A stretch of 38,282 nucleotides of DNA, taken from assembly GCA_947499075.1 (NCBI GenBank), contig CANMNA010000014.1, positions 1 through 38,282 of the forward strand. Direction: 5' to 3'. The notes below the pieces were generated by a model. The model was not told the origin of the DNA. It made no database searches and saw nothing but the letters and a program-made list of their open reading frames with translations. A program made the position numbers and the translations under genes. Positions 32,256 to 38,282 of this stretch are shown piece by piece; the stretch's first letter is position 1; every line of letters starts with the position of its first letter. The stretch comes from Myxococcales bacterium (lineage in GTDB: Bacteria > Myxococcota_A > UBA9042).

Positions 32256-33479
32256 ATGTTCAACTTGGTCAAGCTGGCACTGCGCAACGTTTTTCGCAAC
32301 AAGTCGCGCTCCGCGCTGACATGCGGCGCGATCGGCTTTGGCGTGTTCATGACCATGCTGCTCGGTGGCTTCGTGTTCGGCTTGACCAACATCATCGTTT
32401 TTGACGCGATCTTGGGCAAAGTAGGTGGAGTGCAAGTCCACAAGCGCGGCTTTGACAACGTCAAGGACAATTTTCCGCTTGAGTACGACATGGAGCAGGG
32501 CGGCGCACTCGAAAAGACCATCCGCGCTACGTCCGGCGTGCGCGCGGTGACCGGCCGGATCGTGTTTAGCGGCAGTTTGAACAATGGCACGCGCAACACA
32601 TTTGTCGTCGCCAACGCCCACGATCCGGCGCAGGAGTACGTCGTGTGCCCGTTGGGCAAGCGCGGCTTAGACGGTCAGCCACTCAGGTCTGGTCAAGAGG
32701 GCAAGGGCGTGCTGGGCTTTGAGTTGGCTGAAGCGCTGGGAGCCAAGTTCGGCGCGACGTTGGTGATTCAAGCTGCAACGCGCGACGGGCAGCAAAATGC
32801 GCTGGATCTGGAGATGGTCGGTACGGTCAACAACAACGCACCGATGGAGAGCAAGCGCATGGTCTACGTGCCCTTGGCTTTGGCCCAGACCTTGCTGGGC
32901 ATGCAAGGCCGGGTCACCGAGTACGCGGTAGCCGTCCACGAAGTCGAAGAGGTGGATACGGTCGCGGCCGCGCTGGCGGCCAAGCTTGGCCCTCAGTACC
33001 ACGTCCAGACTTGGCGCGAGATCCGGCCGCAGGTCGTCGACATCGTCAAAACCCAGCGGGTGGTCCTGCTGTTTGTGTGCATGGTCTTCTTGGTGATCGC
33101 GGTGTTCGGCGTGATGAACACCATGCTGATGGCGGTGTTGGAGCGAACGCGCGAGATTGGGACCATGATGGCTGTCGGCATCCGGCGGGCCCAGATCACA
33201 ACGCTGTTCCTTTTTGAGGCGACGGCCATGGCGTTGCTTGGCACTGGCTTTGGCGCGGCCGCTGGGTTCGCGTTCAACGCGATCGTCATTTATGCCTTTG
33301 GCGGAATAGCTTTGTCGCCGCCCGGTTCCAAGGCCAAAGTGCTCCTGCTGCCTGTGGTGCCAGCTTGGCTCGTTGTGCTCACGGTTGGCGCTACGGCACT
33401 GGCAACGGTGTTAGCGGCCGTCTATCCGGCGTGGCGCGCCAGTCGCCTGAGGCCTGTTGAAGCCCTGCGGGCAACTTGA
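32256..33479 (+). CDS. FtsX/LolE-type ABC transporter permease 2
   Basis: 407 residues. It is a clear paralogue of the upstream permease, sharing the MFNL start, an R-N-x-x-RNK-x-R basic stretch before helix 1, the coupling sequence RTREIGTMMAVGIRRAQI and the end YPAWRASRLRPVEAL, while the periplasmic domain has diverged. Tandem, unequal permeases match the LolC/LolE arrangement rather than the homodimeric LolF one seen elsewhere in this window. Different periplasmic domains suggest separate roles, for instance one binding the LolA-like protein encoded next and the other binding cargo. Six nt separate it from permease 1, so translation is coupled. Confidence 0.92.
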   Translation: MFNLVKLALRNVFRNKSRSALTCGAIGFGVFMTMLLGGFVFGLTNIIVFDAILGKVGGVQVHKRGFDNVKDNFPLEYDMEQGGALEKTIRATSGVRAVTGRIVFSGSLNNGTRNTFVVANAHDPAQEYVVCPLGKRGLDGQPLRSGQEGKGVLGFELAEALGAKFGATLVIQAATRDGQQNALDLEMVGTVNNNAPMESKRMVYVPLALAQTLLGMQGRVTEYAVAVHEVEEVDTVAAALAAKLGPQYHVQTWREIRPQVVDIVKTQRVVLLFVCMVFLVIAVFGVMNTMLMAVLERTREIGTMMAVGIRRAQITTLFLFEATAMALLGTGFGAAAGFAFNAIVIYAFGGIALSPPGSKAKVLLLPVVPAWLVVLTVGATALATVLAAVYPAWRASRLRPVEALRAT

Positions 33480-33558
33480 TCCGCGTGGACAGAATCGAAA
33501 ATGCCCATGTGGCGTTGGGTAGCCGGCCCCAAGTCGGGCCCGCTTCAAGGAGATCGAC

Positions 33559-34293
33559 ATGAAAAAGACTGTAATTTTGGCGGTGCTGGCTTGCTCAGCG
33601 CTGTGGGCCGCGCCCAGCTTCGCGGACCCAAGTGCCGAAGAGTTGATGAAAAAGTACGACCAGTTGATGGGTCCAGAGAACTTCGAAGCAGTGGTGCGCA
33701 TGACCGCCCACCGCGATGACGGCACGCTGCGGTCGTACAAGATGCTGGTGCTCAAGAAGGGCGACGACAAGATGCGCCTGACATTTCAAGAGCCTGCGGC
33801 CGTGGCCGGTCAGGAGATGCTGCGTCAGGGTGACAACCTGTGGGTGTACATGCCCAATCTGAAGCGGGCGGTGCGGCTGGCCAACCGTGAGTCGTTTCAG
33901 GGTGGTGATTTCAACAATGCCGACGTGTTGCGTGTCAAGTACCAGGCCGACTACACCGGCAGCGTGACCACCGACCCAGCCCTGCCCAACACCTGGTTGG
34001 TCGAACTCAAGGCCAAGGCCGGCGCCAACGCGGCCTACGATCACATGAAGCTGTGGATGCGCAAAACGGACCTCATGCCGGTGCAGGGCGAGTACTACAC
34101 GGCCTCGGGCAAGATGTTGCGCAAGGCAGAATTTGGCGACTATCGGGCGTTTGCGACCTTGACACGGCCCGGCAAGATCGTGATGAAAAACATGCTGGCG
34201 ACGGCGCGCTGGTCCGAGATGCGTTGGGACTCGCTCAACACCAGCATCAACCCGGCGCCGACCAAGTTTGTGCTCGACGACCTCGGCAAGTAG
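33559..34293 (+). CDS. LolA-like periplasmic outer membrane lipoprotein-sorting protein
   Basis: 244 residues, with AAGGAG upstream of the ATG. A cleavable signal peptide ends at APSFA|D, with no lipobox, so the protein should be soluble in the periplasm. The mature part fits the LolA-like fold of COG2834/PF17131-type proteins: EELMKKYDQLMGPENFEAVVRMTA, then KKGDDKMRLTFQEPAAVAGQEMLRQGDNLWVYMPNLKRAVRL. Members with the LWVYMPxxxRxxRL block often sit beside RND or ABC exporters and barrel proteins rather than in the classical Lol pathway. Its place between two permeases and a barrel gene argues for a carrier of lipid-like cargo. Cargo identity is unknown. Confidence 0.88.
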   Translation: MKKTVILAVLACSALWAAPSFADPSAEELMKKYDQLMGPENFEAVVRMTAHRDDGTLRSYKMLVLKKGDDKMRLTFQEPAAVAGQEMLRQGDNLWVYMPNLKRAVRLANRESFQGGDFNNADVLRVKYQADYTGSVTTDPALPNTWLVELKAKAGANAAYDHMKLWMRKTDLMPVQGEYYTASGKMLRKAEFGDYRAFATLTRPGKIVMKNMLATARWSEMRWDSLNTSINPAPTKFVLDDLGK

Positions 34294-34315
34294 GCAGGGC
34301 GGCTGCGGAGGTTGG

Positions 34316-35845
34316 ATGGCGGTGCAGAGCTGGCAAATTTACGCGATCGCGGCACTGGTGACTGGGCCAGCGGTCGCTTTTGCCCAAGGCCCGTCCGCCG
34401 TCGATGCCAGCGTCGAAGTGACCGGCACCCTGGTCCCGGCTGCCGAAGAGGTACCTGCTGAGCCGCTGCTCAAGGTGCGCACCACAGGCTTTGTCGACAC
34501 CCGTTGGACAGCCGGCTACGCGTCGGTGGCCAAGTTCTTGTCGAGCAAGGATACGCCGCACCTGCACAACCTGACCGAAGGCAACGTCTTGCTGCGTTTG
34601 GACTGGGGCAGCACCGGGCAGGCGGTCGCCGACATCTCGCTGGTGTGGCAGCGCGGCTGGATGTACTTCGGCCAAGGCGCTGGCGGCGAGCGCATGCGGC
34701 TGGCCGACCACGATGTGCCGGCCTTGCGTCCGCTCGCGATCGCCGCGGAGCTCTACGGCATCTGGAACATCAGCGAGCGCCTGAACCTGACGATCGGCAA
34801 AAAACGCCTGACTTGGGCGCCCGGGCTGGCCTGGAATCCGTCCGACTTGCTCAATCCAGCCAAGGATCCGACGGATCCCACGCTGCAGCGCGCAGGCGCA
34901 TGGCTGGCACGGCTGGAAATGCCCCTGGATACCTGGACATTGTCGTTGGTCGCCGCGGCCAAGACCACCCAGCAGTCTGGCGGCTTGCCCACTGGGCTGG
35001 TGACGTACCCTGACAATGCGGTTGCCAAGCCCGATGACGCTGCCCACTACACCCTAGCGGCGCGCGTCTATCACTTGGTGGCGGAGACCGACCTCAATGC
35101 GATGGTCTTCTGGTCCAACCTGTACAACGATGCCTTTCAAGACAAGCTGCGCGTGGCCGCAACGGCCTCGCATGTGTTCTTCAACGCCTTGGAAGTACAC
35201 GCAGAATTGGTAGCCCAAACCGGGTCTGCGCGCATGTACGTCCAAGGCGACTGTGTCACGGACTTGGCCGCATCGCTTGCTTGCGTAGGCGGCGGGCGCA
35301 TGCCGGCTGGCAACTCCAAGGTCCACGATACCAGTCCGCGGATCAAGGCCCTGCTCGGTGGGCGCTACCAGTTCGGTGAAAATTCTGCAATATCAGCAGA
35401 GTACCTGTACAATGGCGATGGCGCAAACGCCAGTCAGTTTGATGCGCTCGTCCACGGCTTGGCGCTCAGCCAGCAATTCTCGGGTCTGGGCAAGGCCGCG
35501 CCGCTGAGCTTGGTGCCGCCGCCCGCCGATGCTGGTACGCCCCAGAAGTTTGCCTTTGAGCCGTTTCGGCGCCACTACCTCTTTCTGACCTACATTCAGC
35601 CCCAGTTGCGCGACGACTTCACGATCAACGCAGTGGTAATTCTGGGCCTGGAAGACTTGTCTGGCCAAGTTGCGCCGCAACTGCTGTGGTCGGCGCGCGA
35701 TTGGCTGACGCTGACCGTCGGCGGATTTTATGCGCTGCAAGGCAAGGAATCGCTGGGGAGCCAGATCAACGGAAAAGGTTGGACCGAGTACAGCCTGCAG
35801 CCTACGCAATGGCGCGGCTTCGTGTCGGCCCGCCTGTTTTACTGA
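34316..35845 (+). CDS. Predicted outer-membrane beta-barrel protein of the ABC/LolA-like system
   Basis: 509 residues from the ATG at 34316 (GGAGG just upstream). The signal peptide ends near AVAFAQ. The mature protein has many alternating hydrophobic strands and ends in a typical barrel C-terminus (GFVSARLFY). The segment IGKKRLTWAPGLAWNPSDLLNP is the kind of inward motif found in DUF1302/alginate-export-like barrels, which are commonly encoded beside LolA-like proteins and RND exporters. One exposed loop contains two Cys (GDCVTDLAASLACVGGG) that may form a disulfide. It would provide the outer-membrane end of the pathway. The exact family needs a profile search, but the barrel call is solid. 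Confidence 0.82.
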   Translation: MAVQSWQIYAIAALVTGPAVAFAQGPSAVDASVEVTGTLVPAAEEVPAEPLLKVRTTGFVDTRWTAGYASVAKFLSSKDTPHLHNLTEGNVLLRLDWGSTGQAVADISLVWQRGWMYFGQGAGGERMRLADHDVPALRPLAIAAELYGIWNISERLNLTIGKKRLTWAPGLAWNPSDLLNPAKDPTDPTLQRAGAWLARLEMPLDTWTLSLVAAAKTTQQSGGLPTGLVTYPDNAVAKPDDAAHYTLAARVYHLVAETDLNAMVFWSNLYNDAFQDKLRVAATASHVFFNALEVHAELVAQTGSARMYVQGDCVTDLAASLACVGGGRMPAGNSKVHDTSPRIKALLGGRYQFGENSAISAEYLYNGDGANASQFDALVHGLALSQQFSGLGKAAPLSLVPPPADAGTPQKFAFEPFRRHYLFLTYIQPQLRDDFTINAVVILGLEDLSGQVAPQLLWSARDWLTLTVGGFYALQGKESLGSQINGKGWTEYSLQPTQWRGFVSARLFY

Positions 35846-35893
35846 GAGCATCGCCGTTTGCGGCAGCGCCGTCGGCGCACAAGGGAGGTCGGT

Positions 35894-36622
35894 ATGTCAC
35901 TGGTAGCGCTCAAGGGCATCAAGAAATCGTATGAGCTGGGCAAGACCACCGTGCACGCGCTCAAGGGTGTCGAGCTGACCATTGAAGCCGGTGAATTTAC
36001 TGTGGTGATGGGGCCTTCAGGCTCGGGCAAGACCACGCTGCTCAACATCATCGGTTGTCTGGACCGCGCCAGTGAAGGGTCCTACCAGCTGGACGGCGCC
36101 GAGATCGGCCATCGCGACTTCAACGACCTGGCTGAAGTGCGCAACCGCAAGATTGGCTTCATATTTCAGAATTTCAACTTGATCCCGGTGCTCAACGTTG
36201 TCGAAAATATTGAGTTTCCTTGTGTGATCCGCGGCGAAGGCGGCAAGTCACTGCGCGATCGGGTGCACGCCTTGGCCAGCGAAGTCGGCCTGTCGCCCCA
36301 CCTGCTCCACAAGCCCGATGAGCTCTCCGGTGGTCAGCGGCAGCGCGTGGCGATTGCGCGGGCGCTCATCACCCAGCCGCAGCTGGTGCTGGCCGACGAG
36401 CCGACCGCCAACTTGGACTCCGTGACAAGCACCCAGATCATCGACTTGATGCTCAAGCTCAATCGGGACAAAGGCGTGACATTTCTGTTTTCCACGCACG
36501 ACCCACGGGTCATGGAGCATGCCCGCCGAGTGGTCTATATTCACGATGGTGCCATTGTCGACGGCAGCGCCCACGCTGCGGCCGACGTCGCGCACAACAA
36601 GGCGATCGCCATTCCCCATTGA
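35894..36622 (+). CDS. LolD/MacB-type ABC transporter ATPase of the second system
   Basis: 242 residues from the ATG at 35894, with AAGGGAGG upstream. Walker A (GPSGSGKTT), Q-loop (FIFQNFNLIPVLNVVENIEFP), signature (LSGGQRQRVAIARAL) and Walker B with LADEPTANLD are all present. The NLIPVL and ENIEFP stretches are common to the LolD/MacB group. It should energise the two FtsX-type permeases encoded at 31014-33479. Its position after the LolA-like and barrel genes, not next to the permeases, supports a single operon for the whole set. The C-terminal 25 residues are an Ala/His-rich tail not needed for catalysis. Confidence 0.93.
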   Translation: MSLVALKGIKKSYELGKTTVHALKGVELTIEAGEFTVVMGPSGSGKTTLLNIIGCLDRASEGSYQLDGAEIGHRDFNDLAEVRNRKIGFIFQNFNLIPVLNVVENIEFPCVIRGEGGKSLRDRVHALASEVGLSPHLLHKPDELSGGQRQRVAIARALITQPQLVLADEPTANLDSVTSTQIIDLMLKLNRDKGVTFLFSTHDPRVMEHARRVVYIHDGAIVDGSAHAAADVAHNKAIAIPH

Positions 36623-36661
36623 CGCGTCGAGCTAGTGCGGCCGGTCGCAGCAGGACCTCCC

Positions 36662-38282
36662 TTGATCCCGCTTGGACTCAGTGACATCCGCGTCGCCCGT
36701 TGGCCAGCCGTCACGCTGGCGATCGCCGCGGCCTCGGTGCTGCTGTCGCTGCTGGCTTGGCTCGCGCCCGACAATAGCCGCAGCGATGCATGGAACCGGG
36801 TTTCGGCCTACGCCCTGAGCCATCCGGCGCAAATTGTCCCGGAGCGATGTAGCCACGTGGTCACGCAGGCGGCTGCGCCACCGGTGCCAGATGATGCCGG
36901 CGATCCTGAGCCAGCGCTGCGGACAGCCGCCTCGGCGCAGTTTGAGCAAGCTTGTCTCGCGGCTATCCACGCCGAGCGCACCGGCAAGGCCTTGCGCTGG
37001 GCGCTCCAGCCCAGCGACAGCCCGACGCCGCCGGGGGCGTGGGTTGGGCACGTTCTGAGCTGGCCGGGGCCCCTGAGCGCCCTTGTCGGGTTGCTACTAC
37101 TGGTCATGGTTGTCGGGCCGTTCATGGAAAACCACTGGGGCCGCACTCAGTTCGGCATCGTGACTGCCATCGCCGCAGCCGCCACCAGCCTGATTTGGTC
37201 CAAGGCCAGCAGTGATGCCAGCGAGCCGTGGTCTGGCGGGCAAGGCTACGTGGCGGCTTTGGTCGGGGCCTTTGCCGTCACCTTTGCCGAGCACCCGGTG
37301 CGCTACTGGGTCCCAAGTTGGCCGCCGCGCCAACTCGAGCTGCCCGGGTGGTCGGTCGCGATGTGGTGGGTCGCGAGCCGGATGCTGGCGATGACGCTAG
37401 AGTCGGTCGAGCGACCGCGCTTGCTTGCAGAGCTACTGGGGCTGTTGCTGGGCGGCGGCTATGCGTTGATGTTGCGGTTGCAGGACGGCGACGGTTCAGA
37501 AGGGGCGCGGGCTCCGGCCGTGCCAGTCGCAGTGGCTCAGTGGTGGGCCGACCTGCAGCAACATGCCACCGCATGGCTGCGCGCCAGAGGCCAAGACGGT
37601 GTCGGCCGAGCGCCGCCGCCACCCGAAAGCGTAGTGCCTGCCCCAGACGCAAACTGGGCGGTTGCCCGCGCTGGCGCACAACCCAATGCCCGCGAGCCGT
37701 CACAGGTGCTTGCCGCCTCGCCGGAAGATGCGCAGTGGCCGCTCGATGTTTCCGATTCAGATCCCGTGCCGGCTGCTGACGCGGCGGTGGCCGTGCCCAT
37801 TGTCGGTCAGTTCAGTGCTGGCAGCACCGGCAACGAGCCTGCGGCGTTCTCGCCAGGCCAATGGGACAACGCACCCGACGCGTCGGCCATGCTTTTTGAC
37901 TTTGATGCACCGGAACTGTCCGATTTTGCAGGACAAGGCCTCGGTTTTTCCTCGTCGTTGCCCGCAGCGCTCGCGCAGGCCAAGGCGCTCAACCCGCTTT
38001 ACGCGCCGGCGCCCGACTTTGACGAGGGGCCAAGCGATGCGCTTTTGGCTGATCCCAGCGCCGACCGGCAAGATACGCTGGTGGTTCACCCGGAGGCCCT
38101 GCCCAAAGGCCTGCGGCCGCGACCGTTTAACCCAATCGGCCCAGTGCTTGAGTCGACCATTGCCTACTTTGGTCACGCGCCGGTGGCGGTCCCGGTGCTG
38201 GCGGACGATGGCATAGGCAAGGTCGCGCCGCAGGTTCGGTTGGCCCGCAACGTCGCGCGCGCGCCGGACGGTAGCCTGCGGG
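36662..38282 (+). CDS. Rhomboid-like membrane protein without catalytic residues (3' end beyond window)
   Basis: An open frame from a TTG at 36662 (AGGA 6 nt upstream; GTG at 36635 is an alternative) runs without a stop to the window end, at least 540 residues. The start (MIPLGLSDIRVARWPAVTLAI) resembles rhomboid N-termini. The block GPFMENHWGRTQFGIVTAI resembles the G-x-x-x-E-x-x-x-G stretch of helix 2-3. Where a catalytic GxSG is expected the sequence is GGQG (192-195), and no H-GG is found in the last helix (LLAELLGLLLGGGY). It is therefore a probable pseudo-rhomboid with about six helices and a long acidic, Pro/Ala-rich soluble tail. It starts 39 nt after the ATPase gene and may be the sixth gene of that operon. 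Confidence 0.75.
   Translation, partial: MIPLGLSDIRVARWPAVTLAIAAASVLLSLLAWLAPDNSRSDAWNRVSAYALSHPAQIVPERCSHVVTQAAAPPVPDDAGDPEPALRTAASAQFEQACLAAIHAERTGKALRWALQPSDSPTPPGAWVGHVLSWPGPLSALVGLLLLVMVVGPFMENHWGRTQFGIVTAIAAAATSLIWSKASSDASEPWSGGQGYVAALVGAFAVTFAEHPVRYWVPSWPPRQLELPGWSVAMWWVASRMLAMTLESVERPRLLAELLGLLLGGGYALMLRLQDGDGSEGARAPAVPVAVAQWWADLQQHATAWLRARGQDGVGRAPPPPESVVPAPDANWAVARAGAQPNAREPSQVLAASPEDAQWPLDVSDSDPVPAADAAVAVPIVGQFSAGSTGNEPAAFSPGQWDNAPDASAMLFDFDAPELSDFAGQGLGFSSSLPAALAQAKALNPLYAPAPDFDEGPSDALLADPSADRQDTLVVHPEALPKGLRPRPFNPIGPVLESTIAYFGHAPVAVPVLADDGIGKVAPQVRLARNVARAPDGSLR

Overview
The window is GC-rich, densely coded DNA from a Gram-negative deltaproteobacterial-type organism, most likely Myxococcota or a near relative such as Bradymonadota. 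The main grounds are a C-terminal MYXO-CTERM-type sorting tail (Cys motif, membrane helix, Arg cluster) on the protein at 27801-28745, many lipoproteins with acidic Asp/Thr/Ala linkers after the lipobox, an N-terminal-TPR Ser/Thr kinase, GTP-type PEP carboxykinase, and the deltaproteobacterial gene order lysS-lolC-lolD-bamA. No phage, insertion sequence, CRISPR array or plasmid function is visible, so this looks like chromosome.

Layout. 1-182: one copy (A) of a dispersed repeat. 183-3344 (minus): SlyD-like prolyl isomerase and a lipoprotein amidohydrolase fused to calcium-binding TSP3-type repeats. 3554-9083 (plus): a Cys-rich Kazal-like lipoprotein, a RibBA-type protein with an eroded DHBP-synthase site, an FAD oxidoreductase and a rhomboid protease. 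9056-16949 (minus): lysS, a large LolC/E-type permease, lolD, bamA and a cysteine-poor redoxin-like protein, i.e. one operon for envelope lipoprotein release and outer-membrane protein assembly. 17109-17182: tRNA-Pro(GGG) with a plausible promoter, separated from lysS by a nested palindrome. 17305-20868 (minus): OmpA-like lipoprotein, UbiB/ABC1 kinase, a small helical protein and a small lipoprotein. 21023-23842 (plus): a zinc-ribbon protein and a membrane-anchored Ser/Thr kinase. 23823-30570 (minus): a glutamine amidotransferase, a lipoprotein alpha/beta hydrolase, DeoC with an unusual N-terminal extension, the MYXO-CTERM protein and pckG. 30571-31013: regulatory region with repeat copy B, inverted relative to copy A. 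31014-38282 (plus): two FtsX-type permeases, a LolA-like periplasmic protein, an outer-membrane beta-barrel protein, a LolD-like ATPase and a rhomboid-like membrane protein cut by the window end.

The most interesting ensemble is 31014-38282. It has the parts of an inner-to-outer-membrane trafficking line (ABC motor, LolA-like carrier, dedicated barrel) and sits about 16 kb from what looks like the housekeeping Lol/Bam operon, so the organism may run a second, cargo-specific Lol-like route. Other notable items are the 146/170-bp hairpin-containing inverted repeat pair, the DeoC extension that resembles a microcompartment targeting helix plus His/Cys-rich linker, and the probable loss of one of two activities in RibBA. 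Promoter calls rest only on hexamer matches with 17- or 18-bp spacing and are tentative. Functional calls come from motifs read by eye, with no database search.
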